Counted from the first letter of the stretch, positions 41,690-54,649 are shown. The stretch: DNA of 64,000 bases from Saccharina japonica (GCA_008828725.1 MEHQ01003965.1:368910-432909), one strand, 5' to 3'. Notes: generated by a model from the sequence alone, not told the origin. Numbers and translations are program-made.

Positions 41690-44160
41690 CCACTCTTCTC
41701 CTCGTGCGGGCCGGTATCGACCCGAGGCATGTCTGTTTGTTTCCTCGGATTGTTTAGGTTGTCGATGCATGTAGGAATTATGATCCGAGGATTAGGCCTT
41801 ATCATCCTAGGGTACGGTGGTCCGTCAACCATGAGCCTCAGCCAAGTCAGCAACAAGCCAGTGGAGCTGGAGTTTTCACACGTACGGGGCGGTATTAATC
41901 CGGGGGATGACGTTTTTTATCACCCCCTTGTTGGAGCAGGGGATGTATGGAAGGATTTATGATCAAGAGATAGAACATTATCGTCCCCGGGTGCAACGGA
42001 TGTTCACGCGTTTTCTTAAGGGCCTAATCTCGCCGCGCGCTGGCTTCATGAGCCCCATCTAATAACAATTCAGCCCGTGGAGTTGGGGTTTCCACAACCT
42101 TGCGCGGCGGTATCGACCGGGGGATGCCTGTTTTCGTCCACGGGTTGTTGGACTTGTACTGGTATGGAAGAGTTTATGACCCGGGCATGGAACACTATCA
42201 TCTCCGGGCGCGGCGAGACCTCAACGTTGTCCAAAGGGGCTTATGTTCGCCGCGTGCTGGCTTCATGAGCTCAGCTAAATCAGCAATCAGCCAAAGTGGC
42301 AGGGATTTCCACACCTTGCGGGGCGGCATCGATCCGGGGGGTGACGTTTTTCGTCCCCCCGTTGTTGGAGTGGTATATTTATGGAAGCATTTTTGATCAG
42401 GGGCATGCAACCTTATCGCCCCCGGTGCGGCGGGATTTCGGCGTTGTTCCGAGGGGAAACATTCGCCGTGCGCTGTATCTACGAACCTCGGCTAATCAGC
42501 AATCATCCCGTGGGGTTGGGGTTTCCACACCTTGCGGGGCGGTATCGACACGGGGGATATCTGTTTTCGTCCCCGGGTTGGTTTTATTTAGTTGCATTTA
42601 AGTAGTTCTGACCCGGAAATGGAACGCTGTCATCCCCGGGTGCGGCGGGACGTCGACGTTGTCCCGGGAAAAAAATCACGCAACATAATTGGTTCTACGA
42701 GCCCCAGCCAACCATTAACCAGTCAATGGGGTTGGGGTTTCCACACCTTGCAGGGCGGTATAAACCCGGATGGACCCCATTTTCGATCCAAGTTGTTTAA
42801 GTTGTGCTTGTATAGAAATGATTTCGGACCCGGGCATGGAACACTATCATCCCCGGGTGCGACGGGACCCCACAAGGCCCCGGGCGGATAATCACGCCTT
42901 GCGCTGGCTCTGTTAGCCCCAGCCAACCATCAATCAGCCAGTGGGGTTGGGACGCATGCTACAATCTAGAGGTGCACCACCCTTTCTCTGAAACAGCTCT
43001 ATACCTCACCCAAAACTGATTTAGAACGAAAATTTCGGTGCTACCAGATGAGCAATCTCACGACACCACCGAAGCATACAGGAAACAAAATTACAACAAG
43101 GTAATGACAGTCCGCCGATTTTAGGTTAAGGAGTTCGATCATTCATAAACCGTATCAGCCAAAAAAATGATATCTCTATCCTAGCACGCGTCTTAGGGTT
43201 TACACATGGTGTTTGGCAGTATCGACCGGAGCCCCCCCCTCCCCGGCTGTTGGAGGTGTAGATGTATGGAAGTATTAATGGATAGGGGATGGAACCTTAA
43301 TGTCCCCGGATGCGACGGGACTTCGACGTGGTCCCGAGGGGAAATTCACATCGCGCGCATTCTCGATGAGCCTCAGTCAACCACGAATGAGTCAGTGGGG
43401 TTGGGATTCCCACGCCTTGCGGGGCGGTACCGACCCGGGGGGTGTCCGGTTTCGTCCCCGGATTGCGTGAGTTGTATATGTAGGGGATGGTTTGTGATGC
43501 GGAGATGAGGCCCTATTGCCCCCAGGTCCAGATGGCTCCATGATCTTCAGTCAATCAGTGGTCAGCTGATGGGGGTGAGGTTTCCACACTTCGCGGCGCG
43601 GTATCGACCAAGGGGATGTTAGGTATATCGTCTACATATCGTCCAAGTTGTAGATGAATGTACAGACTTTTGATCCGGGGATGGGATCCTATTGTCCCTG
43701 GGTGCCACTGACTCCATGTGTTTCAGCCAACGAGTGATCAACCGATGTTGGTGGGGTTTCCATAATGTGCGAGGCGGCGTCGACCTGTGCTGTGAGCTCC
43801 AGGCAATCAGGGGTCAGTCGATGGGGGTGGGGTTCCCACACGTTGCGGGGCGGTATTGACCAGGGGAACATCATTTTGCGTCCTCGGGTCGTTAGATTTG
43901 TGTATGTATGGAAGGGTTTATGACCTGGGGATGGGATAGTATCGTACCCGGGTGCCGCTGGCTCCGTGATGAGCCTCAGTTAATCAGTGACCAGCCGATG
44001 GGGGTGGGGTTTCCACACCGTGCGGCGCGATGTCGACCCGGAGGATCGCCGTTTCCCCCCCCGGTTGGTCGAGTTGTAGATATATGGAGGGATTCGTGAC
44101 CAAGCACTGGACTCTATTATCCCCGGGTGTGGAGGAATCTCGTTGGCTCTTTTGAGCACC
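41690..44160. repeat. Satellite-like tandem array, about 217-bp unit, about eleven copies
   Basis: The anchor ggggtttccacaccttgcgg, gcggtatcgacccggggga recurs at about 41867, 42084, 42302, 42522, 42730, 43400, 43574, 43745, 43825 and 43997. Each unit continues with gttttcgtccccgggttgtt, a gtatggaag-tttatgacc segment, tatcatccccgggtgcggcg and agcctcagccaatcag. Spacing is near 217 bp in the first half; later units are shorter (80-180 bp) through deletion. About 42955-43195 interrupts the array with unrelated sequence. Frames across units are fortuitous. Confidence 0.85.
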
Positions 44161-44649
44161 AATCTTCTAGCAGAGCTATTAATAGCAATCCCAGCTGCCA
44201 GAATATTGTAATTCAAAATTGTATGTCAGCAGTAAGATTGACTAGATGGCCATGTCATGGTATTCATGATATCCCCGTGTCCCCTCTAGTGTTGTGGAGG
44301 CGTTGCTACCTATATACTCCTCTGAGAGACGAATACTTGCCCTCCTGCTCAGAACCTTTGGAGAGGCAAGGAACAACTAATAATTCGAAGCAAACACGTG
44401 TGAGTGCGATTGATAAACGCAACCAGAGTGAACCTGGACAGTAGTCGGGCTTGCCCCATACTGCTTAAACTAATGTTTGGTGCCGTGGCTTTAAGGCCGT
44501 GGCATACCTTCACAGCCATTGGAAGTGCCTCGGAATTGTCCCACGGCCACGACTTGGCGCGGTTTTAAACACTGCTCTCCGCTGCTATTATTGTTGTTGT
44601 TTTCTGCTGGTGCTGGTGCTGGTGGTGGTGTTTTTGCTGGTGCTGTTGC

Positions 44650-44673
44650 TACTGCTGCTGCTGCTGCTGCTGC
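44650..44673. repeat. (CTG)n microsatellite
   Basis: About seven consecutive ctg units in a wider tgctg/gctgg-rich stretch (44600-44690). Confidence 0.85.
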
Positions 44674-45100
44674 CCCCTCGCTGCTGCGGGTTGGTGCTAT
44701 GGGCAATGATAGATGCAAGGTCGTGGGATAAATCTGCCGCACTTGCACTGCTGGCAATCGACCAATGGGCTGGGTGCTTCTTAAACTAGACCCCAATAAG
44801 CCAAAAGCAAAGTCGGCTCCATGCCTCAATCAACTAGTAGTGTGCCTGTTTCTAAGCCTGAACCGCAATATTTGCCAGAAACAATGCCTCACCCCTCGAG
44901 GACCGGCTCGGGGATCGGCTCGGGGTCGTCGGCAACCCAGAGCGAAGCGACGGCCACGGCTCGGCGCGACGCGAAGCAACGCCACGGCTCGGTGCGACGC
45001 GACGCGACGCCAGACGTGGTGTTATTCTGGTTTAGGCACCCAGTGTCCCTACCCATGGGGCAAAGCGGGGCTGAACCGCTCTGGATCGCGCTACCCATTT

Positions 45101-45135
<35 letters not shown>

Positions 45136-45136
45136 G
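45101..45136. repeat. (ACAG)9 microsatellite
   Basis: Nine perfect tetranucleotide units. Confidence 0.95.
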
Positions 45137-46257
45137 GATAGCAGCATTGAATAATGTACAAAGTAGATACAGTAGATGACGCGAATACTTATTGGGTGGA
45201 AAATAAAACTTGTACAAACGAGCTGGTTTTAAAAAGAGCCGGAACATTTTGACTTCAAGCTTCTGCGCCCCTGTTTGACAAAAAGTTGGGAAACGAATTT
45301 TGGCGCGGGCAAGATCCGAGATTCGAAATTGGGAGACACTTTTCTCCAGCGCGCTCAACCTGTAAAACTAAATATAGCGACAATTGATTTGGCCAGGAAC
45401 GGCCGTTCAAAAGTGATACATAAAACCCTCACGAGCAAAAACAAAAAGTTCCCGAACCTCAAACGCCTCAATAACGTTAGGAGCAAAAATAACATCGATA
45501 TTCTCGCCGTATATTCAAAAAGAGGGAAGCTTCAATCGAAGCGGCTTGGCCGGTGTTAGGGGGGATAGCCGATCTCAGATTAGCGATCGGAGCAAAACTG
45601 AGCGCGCGAAGGCGTCGACAATCAACTCGGTTTCGGTCGCCGACGATGGCGACATATATATCTAGAAGTACGTGGCAAGTAAGTGTGTGCGCGTTGTGCA
45701 GCTTGGGGACCAAGAGTGAAAGAATTGGCATGCTTCGGAGCTGCATAGCAGCCGTGGACTGAAGCTGATACGCGAATGTACGCTGATAAAATCATTTAGT
45801 TTTATGTTTATTTCTTCGTCTGTTTACCGACTTATGCAGTGCTATATTGATTGACTGTTGATCGGGAATGATTAGCCATTATGCCAAACATCCGACGACG
45901 GACTCAAGATGCCAACCCCCGAACTAGGATACCCTAAACAACCCAGAGCCATCGAGGGATGTTTCAAAACATGGGAGTGTTTACGCGCATTCTCGAAATT
46001 TAGCGGACATTAGTATGGTACATCGTATTTTCGCATTTCCCGTTACAGCCGGTATTAACCCGTTGAAACCCAACAACTAGGCGCCGGCCTTTAAGGTACG
46101 CCGCAGGAGCAAATAGGCACATACATGTAGATAAGCCCGCCGCAGGCGAAACAAATGGAGATAGGCACGATGATAGGTAAATCCCCGAAAGGCCCAACGT
46201 GCCTATCTGTGTCCCAAATAATGCCTTTTCCTGAAACCTGATGAGCCCGCCAAGGCA

Positions 46258-46425
46258 CATCCCACACCAATTTCAAGTAGTTTAGAGTTTCAGGCATAAA
46301 TGCCTATATTTCTCAATCCCACACTAATTTCAAATAGTTTAGGGTTTCAGGCATACATGCCTATCTTGCTCAATCCCTCACTAACGTCAAGTAGTTAAGG
46401 CTTTCAAGCATAAATGCCTATCTTG
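46258..46425. repeat. Tandem repeat, about 60-bp unit, three copies
   Basis: Units contain cactaatttcaagtagtttag, then gtttcaggcataaatgccta and tcttgctcaatccc. Drift is visible in the third copy. Confidence 0.85.
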
Positions 46426-49069
46426 CTCAACACGTGACAGTAACTTATTTTGAACTGGACCTTCGTTTTCTTGTACGAACCGCAAGGCGAACTACTTGGA
46501 GTTAGTGAGCATTTTTGCTTTGGAACTGCACACCTGCTTTTCTTGTACTTGATTTAGTTTGGGAGCAACAAAATGACATGAAAAAGCTAAGGATACAATT
46601 AAAAACTTAAATACATACAACAGCAAACAAGGATGGAAGTGTGCGCGTTATACCTACTGTAGGAATATTTTCACGAGAATAGTGGTGTACGGCGCTACGC
46701 AAAAATCCTAGAGACTCAACTATTGATAGGTATCTTGTACTGGCTCAACGAGAACCATCGTACGAATATATGCCATCATTCATCACCGTGTACGACTTGA
46801 AAAAGCTCGTACACTCCCGCATATGTTGTGTGGATTTCGCGAAGTGCAGCGTACCGTATTAATATTGGAACAGGGGACGCTCTCTAAAGCCACATCTCAA
46901 AGAATATGCTCACTCCACTCACATTGTGACAAAACGAGCTCTGATTCGCACTGCTAATAAAAACAAACAATCAATTTCTAATCCAAACCTTGTGCATGCG
47001 CGGGCGAGCAAAGTATCAAGCCCCAGCGTGGGTTTTGTCCTGTGCCCCATCACCCTTCAACCATATGATGTATGATCGGTCGGTTCATCGGACACAAGAA
47101 CCACACAAAGCGTAGGCACGATCTCGGGTGTCCCGGAGAAAAAAACTTGAAATGAAGGGATGGTGATTAAAAATCCCGTACTTGGATTCGAAAACAATAT
47201 GTTGTGCTCAGCGTGACCTCCGGTGCACTTGGGTCAAAATTTTCAAGCGAATGTGCTACTTGGTACCTGGGTTTCAATGGGTTTCGTCTAGGTCGCTACT
47301 GAAATATGGCAAAAACGCAAGAAGACGGGGATGTTGATAAACCACCCCCCCCATCATATTTCGCTGAAGCTTTCAGGGGGTGTTCTTCATTTTCATGCAT
47401 GGCCGTAGTCGTATGACCATAGACCCTCGCATCCCTACAATGCCGGGACGGAGCATGCCGGGTTTTCACCGACCAGGCAGACATTGTTAGTACCAAGCGC
47501 GAAGCGCCGTGACGTGTTGGGCGAGTCGCATGAAGGGTGGGCTGCATCCAACTAAGAGCCGCTTGTCAGGCGGACTTGCATATGGATGACAGCTTCAATG
47601 AGTTAATTTAATGTCTGGTGTGGCTACTTCCTGAGACAACAATGGGAGCACTATGTATCTGCCTCATGAATGCCTTACCATATCATACTACGTGATACGA
47701 TCATTCCCCTCGTGCGGAGCAAAGGTTCTTCACCCCGCACAGAAATTCTAACTCGACCACCAGCCTGGGTTACCGCCAAAAAAGAAGAAGAAAAAAAACG
47801 TTGCCCTGGTTGTATAGCTCACGCAGTGAGAGGCGTGTTTTATAGCGTCGTCGCCAAGCGACGCCAACCCAACCCATAAATATGCTGCGGAGGTGAGAGG
47901 TAAAAACTGGTAAAATCGGCGTGGGGATATCCGGTGTCACTTTTTGAAAGTGCACCTCCTTGGGTACCAAAGGGCACGAAACACTGGTCCCTTGGTGCAA
48001 TGTGTTTGGCGCAAACCTGTGTTTCAGCAGTTTTCCAACTCAAACACAGTCTCAAAATGGCCGGAACAAAAAAAAACATGGAATCATGACCGCACAGCTG
48101 GTAGCTAATACAGGCCATGTTGAGGTTGTCGTCCCTTACGAGTTTGTTGTGCTGAGGCACACGTACAGTACCAATCACCCCAAAACCTTAACATGCTGAG
48201 AATGTACTGATTTCCCGCCAGAATTTCCAGTGCCTCTTGAAGATGGAGGTTTGATCGCATCGCTTCTCCGTGAAGTTCTACCCCCCCTAAAACGGCCAGG
48301 CGGCGTCGTTTGAACGCGTGTATCGAAATAAATGTACCCTCCATTGTATTTGTTTTTCATTTTCAAAAATATTTTCCGAATTTTGGAGAGCGGAAATGTA
48401 TTTGATATTATTTTTAGTACACTTTCTAAATCGATCGGAAGTGACGTTCCCGCTTGTTTCCGCCACTCGAAAGTTAATTTTGACCAAAACTCCACCCTCC
48501 ATAGAAAACTCGGTGCTTCCAATGATTTGTATGGTAGTGTATATCGTGCCGTGAAGAGTCTGCGTATCAGAAGATCAGATGACGCAAAGCGAGAGTGACA
48601 ACAGCTGTTGTTGTCCTACGTCACCCAATGACCCTTCACATAACCGGGCATGGTGTCAACCAGAAGGTGGTATCGTGATACTCTCCAACGACAACCGTCC
48701 CTGGCTGTCAGCAGAGCAGTGGCGGCGAGGGATGCATTGGCTGTGCGTGAACTGCTGTGTCCGCAATAAAAGAGCACAACTAAAAACCCCCATTCCCCTA
48801 ACTTTAGGAGTTCCAATCTAACGGCGTTATTTTTCTGATGCATTTTTTGTCGTTTTGACATGCCTGGCCGTGCCTGAGACAAAATAGGCAATAAAGTCCG
48901 AGAATCGCGTTCAGGCACACTGTTTTCTGGAAAAGTCATTCAGGCATTATTTCAGGCATGTCTTACTCGTAAGGGCTGGGCCGACCAACAACATCGACCG
49001 ACCTAACACATTCAAGACTGCGTACGTATATACCACTCTGACCCGAAGTATACGGACCATTTTGTACTC
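46426..49069. other. About 2.6 kb without an established gene
   Basis: The best frame is 48579-48821 (+), 80 codons from an ATG, with GGIVILSNDNRPWLSAEQWR and MHWLCVNCCV; it looks partly protein-like but belongs to no family I know. Otherwise only short frames. Repeated caggcat words occur around 48860-48960. Confidence 0.35.
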
Positions 49070-49642
49070 CATATGTATAGGTACCAAATGGACATTTTCC
49101 CGGAATAATTTCACTTTTCACGTCCGACCGCGGGTCATTTCTCGCACTATCGGCTGCGGGGCACGCAGGGGGCCTGCGTGTGCACCACGGTGCCAGCGCG
49201 GATCCAGCCCAAGGCCCGTGGGGCGTGCTCTGGGTCTTCGAAGTCGCGAATTCTGGCAACTACCCTCAGGGGAGACGTTCCGACTTGACACCGCAACGCA
49301 ACTACTACGCAAAACCTGTCGTACGAAGTACGACTGTTTTTTATCCGCATGAGAACGGAACACCCACGGCACGCACCACGCACGAGACAACAAAGACCAC
49401 ACCGACATGACATTGAACGAGACCCACATCAAGCGTCGTGCAGCATTAGTTGATACTATGTTGCAGGCGTCTGCTCTCTCTCGGCTGTGGAAAGCAGTAG
49501 TAGCAGTTGTACGAGACGATTGAAAAAATACATGCGTATTTTATGTTAATTGTTTCAAAACTGGTTCCAATATTTTGGAGTCTACTTTGAGTACGTGTAC
49601 AAGATCTACGAATAGGCAGATATGCATATTATATCTACAGCA

Positions 49643-49668
49643 GGGTTAGGGTTAGGGTTAGGGTTAGG
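49643..49668. repeat. Interstitial telomeric repeat (TTAGGG)4
   Basis: gggttagggttagggttagg and one further partial unit, placed exactly where the left inverted arm ends (ctacagcag). The other arm lacks it (ctacagcagtacctc in reverse). Confidence 0.92.
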
Positions 49669-49800
49669 TCTATGGACCATTTGTTTGGAGGGTCATAGCC
49701 CAAAAGTACTGATAATGCTGTACTTTGCGGGTACAAAGCAGCTAAGGCGCCACCTATCGAACAACACAGCAGTTGAAGCTTAACAACACGCAGTAGCCTC

Positions 49801-50206
49801 TGTTTTTGATATGCGGTTGCTCGATACTGGTTTCCCGTATGTGGCGGTTTAATGTATTGTGGGATTTTGTATGATGTGTCGAGGCATTATTTAGTATGCC
49901 TCGTGGTACCTGTTTTTGTCTCCCTCCTGGGAGCAGTCGGCGATAATAATGATACGACCCGGGCTTTGATAAATGATACTGCTCGTGTACATGTGAGGGG
50001 TGCAGCCGGTGACAAATCTGGTGCGGCTTACCTCCTGTGTGTGGTTTATATATGATGGGCCTTCGACGACAGGTACTGGCTAAACTTGTTTGTGTATTCC
50101 GTACGTGGTGATACGAGAGTACTGTATCTACTTTTTCTCCTTGGCGACCCATGGTATAGGCACGTGGTACAGCAAGTGGCACGTTCAACAGTGACGTATA
50201 TAAACA
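49801..50206 (+). repeat. 5' LTR
   Basis: 406 bp, from tgtttttgatatgcggttgc to gtgacgtatataaaca. Its partner is 54900-55304. A TATA-like tatataa lies at the very end. Confidence 0.93.
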
Positions 50207-50290
50207 CGATAATCGTGTTGCTCCGGGCCCGGAGGCCGCTGGAGCGCTATACTGTGTTAGAGGGGCGAGTAGTATCGGGGAGGATTGGCT

Positions 50291-50346
50291 ATGGTGATGG
50301 TCGGGCAGCAGCAGCAGCAGCAGCGGCAGTATGGAGGCGTTGGGCC

Positions 50347-50388
<42 letters not shown>

Positions 50389-51514
50389 TGGAGGCGCCTG
50401 ACCGCATCAGCGGCAACAGCAGCGACGTTGGGGTGGAGGCCACAGTTACCAGCAGCAACACCCTCCTCAGCCGCAGCAACAGTGTCAACAGCAGCAGTAC
50501 CCAGGGGACACTGGTTGGACTCGTAACACCGGAAATGGCTGGTACCAGCCCGAGTCCCCTCCACCTCCAGGAGCGTCAATGGGCGGATTCTACATGTGCG
50601 AGCGTTGCGGTGCTCGAGGGCATATGGCCGCGATTTGATTTGCCCCAAACAGCGTGTGCGATGGTTTTTTAGCATATGGTCACATGGCCAGGCAGTGCAC
50701 TGCCCATCTCACTATCGTCTACGCGCCGAAATACAGCTACGTGCCGCAGGCTGGAACGGAGGCGCTACGGCAGCCACAGGTGGAGCCGGTAGTGCCTGAG
50801 CCGGTGACGAGGAGGGATAGTGCTATGTCTGGGGAGAGCGAACTACGTCGGCAGCAGCAGCAGCAGCGGCAGAACCGTGGCGCCGCGGAGCAGCAGCGGC
50901 AGTTGGGAGGTGGACCACAGCAGTAGCAGCAGATACAGGACGTGAGGTTGGAGCTGTATGTCATCAGCAAGCGGGATACCCGTACAGCGGCTGCGCGCGA
51001 GGAGCTGTGGAATATGTTTCATGGACCTCAACCGCGTACAGTCTCGCGGAAGAAAGCCTGGTGGGAGAGGTTGAAGTCTGCCAAGCGACGAGCCGGAGGA
51101 GTTGATGTCCCGTACCGGAGCTTCGACGAGCTTGGTATTGCCGAGGAGAAGGAGCTCGTTTATGCTGAGGCTGAGGAGGAGAAGCTCGGTGTTGTTGAGC
51201 CCGAGGTGGAGGAGCTCCGTGATGCTCGTGCGCCGCTAGCTGCGTACGTACAGCAGCAGCCCGAGGCTAAGGAGCAGGAGCTCGGTTTTGCTGAGGCTGC
51301 GGTGGTGAAACTTGGAGTGGCTGGGCCTGAGGGGGTGGAGCTTGGTGGTGCTGAGGCTAAGGTGGTGGAGCTTGGTGTTGCTTTGCCCGAGGTGGAGCTC
51401 GGTGGGGACGGTGTGGGCGGCGGAGTGCCGCAGATTGGTTTGGGTCAAAGTGGCTCGTATTCCTTCGACCCAGGGAAACCAGAGGAACGGGATGTGCGTG
51501 TGGGGGGGGGTTGA
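50291..51514 (+). pseudogene. gag of the LTR retrotransposon, Gln-rich with two damaged zinc knuckles
   Basis: A frame from ATG 50291 starts MVMVGQQQQQQ, includes 13 consecutive CAG codons (50348-50386), and stays in one frame through stops at 50399 (TGA), 50636 (TGA) and 50924 (TAG). Two CCHC knuckles are recognisable. In the first, CERCGARGHMAAI, the last Cys codon has become the TGA. In the second, CDGFLAYGHMARQC, the second Cys is Phe. Downstream is an intact basic part (KAWWERLKSAKRRAGG) and a Glu/Val/Leu-rich repeat region (51120-51415) with ELG motifs. Gag packages element RNA. This copy cannot make a full protein, and both RNA-binding knuckles are broken. Confidence 0.82.
50348..50386. 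repeat. (CAG)13 microsatellite in gag
   Basis: Perfect run of 13 CAG codons encoding Gln; an interrupted (CAG)6 lies just upstream (50306-50323). Confidence 0.95.
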
Positions 51515-53820
51515 CGGCGGACGGCCAGGGGTGGAGCTTGTGGAAGAGGGGAGCAGCATCAGCAGCATCTGCGGCAGCGGGGCGCGATATTTTCCATTTG
51601 ATCCAGGGAAGCAGGCATGCTATGTTTTCCAGTCTGGTCAACTTTCTTGTTGGTGGATTCAGTGGATTGGTTTTTCTTGGTCTGTTATTTTGTTTTTGTG
51701 CTTCTTTGTGTCTTGGACGGCATACTTGAGCAATGACTGCTGTAGTTGTGATGAGCTTGTACCCTGGTATAATGGGATCGCAAGCTCTGTGTGTGATTGC
51801 ATGGGAACTGGGTAGGAGAGCGAACGTTCCCGTTTTATCCAGGCAAGTCAACAATCGGCTGGTATGTGTGAGCGAGGGCTATAGTTCTGTGATTGTACCG
51901 CACGGGTATGATGCACCACCACAAGATTTTGTGTGTCTTGCTGTTGGAACCACGGGGGGGGGGGGGGTTGTGATGCCATGATTCTACAGACAAAGTGCAC
52001 TGCTGTGTGGAACCAGTTTGTGATGGACTGATTGTAAAGCAAGCAGCAGTATATGATAATTTATGAGTGTCTGATCCTACAGCAGCAGTGCATGATTCGT
52101 TAGACTGCTGCCATTGCTGTTGGAATCACGGAGGGGGGGGCTGTGATACCATGATTCTACAGACAAAAGTGCACTGCTGTGTGGAACAAGTTTGTGATGG
52201 ACTGGTTATACAGCAAGCAGCAGAGTATGATTATATATGACTGTTAGATCCTTCAGCAGCAGTGCGTCGTTTGTTAAACCGCAGCTGTGTACTGGTACAC
52301 CGTATTATATGCATACGTAGATGCATGATACCCACACTACTGTGTGTACTTGAAGCATAACAGGGGTTGGGTTGCCAGCTTGATTTTACAGCGCATGTTA
52401 TATATTGTGTTGGGGAAACTACTGCTAATATTTGGCTTGAATCTTCAATGCATGATCAATGTGTTGGTGCATTACTGTTGATTTAAGCTTGATTCTACAG
52501 CAGTACATGATATTGATGTGTGAAAATCAGTGCTGATGCGTATTACAAGTTATATTTGTCGTATTATAGTTTGCGGATGGAAGGATGTGTTGGAGAGTTA
52601 CTGCTGATTTTAGCTTGATTCTGCGATGCCTGATATTAATGTGCTGAAAATTTATTTGATTTTACAGCGCATTATATACAATGTGGGAAAATTACTGCTA
52701 ATTTTGCTCCAATGCATGACCAATGTGTTGAAGAATTACTGCTGATTTAGGCTTGATTTTACAGTAGTACATGGTACATGATATTGATGTGTGAAAATCA
52801 ATACTGATTTCCCCACCAGGCCCTTGCACACGGAATGTTTTTGTCACTACTGCTGTTGTACTGGGAAGAATCACGAGGGGGGGTTTGATGGCATGATTCT
52901 ACCCATGGACATAGTGCATAATGATGTGTTTCGTTATCTGACGATTTTACTTGGTTCCTGGCGCTGAAAGTTACCACCCGATGCACCCTTTGCTCAACGA
53001 GTCAAAATGCACCCTAACTCTGCGCAGTTATGAGATATAGTCCATGCCGCGGTGGCGTTGAGCCACGGCGGAAAACAATCGTCGAGTACGTGGGGTAGGG
53101 AGCAGGAGACGGGGCTTGTACGCGTGGGGTTGGGGTCACTTAGTAGCAATGGCCCACAGTAGATTAAATGTTTTTGAATCGTCTTGTTCAGTAGGAATTG
53201 ACGAGCCGAAATATTTATGACGCTTGGATTGTAAAATGCTTGCATTGGATATACGAGTAGAGTTATATGCACCTGGTGTACTGGTATCTGATGTTTGGCA
53301 TTCTGAATTGCGTACTACGACCTCTGAAGTACGATGTCAGAATACTTTAAAATATCAGCATCAACAGCTGTAAATTGCCCCTTATCCGATTATGGCAGTC
53401 CCTTTATCATGACCTGGGGTATGATTGAAAGACGATGCCTTACCTGGTATATCGAGGGCCTAAATGCTTGTTTTAATGGGAGGATAGTTGAATTATAACG
53501 CTGGACGGAGCAGTCTTGTACGTGAGTGCACGCATACAACGACAACGACGTTCTGTTTATTTCGTTGTCTGCGGCGCATATTTGATATAGATCGCTGATG
53601 TTTCTGGTTTGTGGGTTCGGACTTGAGTTTAGTTTTGATTTTTCATGGTTTAGGGATTTTAGAGTCACAATGATATCCCAGAATTTTACTGTCAACCGTG
53701 CGATGAATGTTTTGTCGTCTACCGAGCAGGGGGGAGATAGTAGCTGTACTCGGTAACACGACGAAGACTTTCCATCGCAGATAGTGGAGTCGGGTTATAT
53801 CATACGTGCATGTGGAATAT
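51515..53820. other. Non-coding interior of the LTR element, with tandem repeats where pol is expected
   Basis: 51940-52095 and 52120-52270 are a tandem duplication (tgctgttggaa-cacggggg, tgattctacagacaaa, gtgcactgctgtgtggaac). 52380-52800 repeats ttactgctgatttwagcttg and attctacagcagtacatgat with gtgtgaaaatca several times. No reverse transcriptase or integrase motif was found in any frame. Confidence 0.6.
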
Positions 53821-54044
53821 GCACGCAAGGCTACTGACCAGAGGTCTGTCTCTGGTGGAGCAGTTATGCGCGCTGGTGTCTGTGTATGGTTTGAATGTAG
53901 GACGTATATGTCTGGAGCATGTGTCTATTAGGGGAGTTTGAGATTAACACGTACTGTCGGCAGAGGAGCATGCCGACTTTCTCATCAAACCGTTGCATGC
54001 TGAGACGTTTCGCTTTGACCGTGACTCTGTGATAAACTTGTTGT
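53821..54044 (+). pseudogene. copia RNase H remnant
   Basis: 53821 onward reads ARKATDQRSVSGGAVMRAG and VCVWFECRT, matching the KATDRRSVSGG block seen in the copia remnant at 15570. After a deletion of several hundred bases, EEHADFLIKPLHAETFRFDR follows to a TGA at 54042-54044, matching the QHADFLxxxLxxxxFxxHR end of copia RNase H. The middle (STSEAEYxAL and the DNxGAxxLA block) is absent. It identifies the LTR element as copia-type. Confidence 0.85.
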
Positions 54045-54196
54045 GATTTCATCCACTGGTTCGTTTGTTTGTTTGTTTTTCCGGGGGTTTTGGGGCATTT
54101 GGTTTTAGGGGATAATAGTTGGAATTTTTTATGTGCATGGGATGTTTTTGGAAGTACTTGAAGAATTAATGTGCAACTTCAGGAGTTCGTAAGGAA

Positions 54197-54523
54197 ATGG
54201 AGAAAGTGTTGGGAGGTACCCATACGTTGAATAGGGTTAATACGCTAATAGAGTATGCCGATGGTCTTGATGAATCGTGCCGTACTCTTTGGCTATTGGT
54301 TAATTGCGCACAACGTACAGAGGAACCAATTACTGATACCTATAGTACTTTTTTATTCAGATACGGATTGTTGCCTTCTGGTATACTTCCGACGGGAGTG
54401 TCAAGCAGGGGGGCTGGTATGATTTTATTTGAGGCGTTCTATGCCGGAGATGGTATGTTGTTGTGCTCTTACAGAGTACACAAAAGAGGGGTCGAGGGTA
54501 TCGGGCGTACGGTATCTATGTAA
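54197..54523 (+). CDS. Hypothetical ORF of 108 codons after RNase H in the LTR element
   Basis: Starts at ATG: EKVLGGTHTLNRVNTLIEYA, then LLPSGILPTGVSSRGAGMIL. No match to envelope or other known families. It lies between the RNase H end and a minisatellite. It may be a captured fragment or a chance frame. Confidence 0.25.
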   Translation: MEKVLGGTHTLNRVNTLIEYADGLDESCRTLWLLVNCAQRTEEPITDTYSTFLFRYGLLPSGILPTGVSSRGAGMILFEAFYAGDGMLLCSYRVHKRGVEGIGRTVSM

Positions 54524-54649
54524 AGACGGTGTTATTGATTGTGTTTGAAGTTTTTACCAGCATACTCACGTTTGTTGGATTTTCCTCTTCCCGTAGTTAC
54601 GACCTCGTTATAGTTTAGGAGATATATACTAGAATCAAGATTGAGAGAT

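Larger units (their letters stand above)
44174..46257. other. No gene established
   Basis: Contains the CTG and ACAG microsatellites and a GC-rich patch with repeated cggctcgg and cgacgcga words (44905-45010). A basic frame at 45275-45559 starts at TTG and resembles nothing known. Confidence 0.4.

Noticed and set aside
42100..42905. Series of open frames of about 100 codons
   Set aside because: They arise from the 217-bp satellite unit, which repeats in different frames; not coding.
44491..44829. Minus-strand frame with poly-Ala and poly-Asn
   Set aside because: Produced by the CTG microsatellite; nothing outside it resembles a protein family.
45275..45559. Basic 94-codon open frame
   Set aside because: Starts at TTG and has no motif or conservation; AAA/AAC-rich composition of the region explains the Lys/Asn content.
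49643..49668. Chromosome end
   Set aside because: Only four TTAGGG units, with unrelated sequence continuing on both sides; interstitial, not a telomere.
50086..50526. Open frame with long Ala runs across the LTR and gag start
   Set aside because: It is the CAG repeat read in another frame; the gag frame begins at 50291 and encodes Gln.
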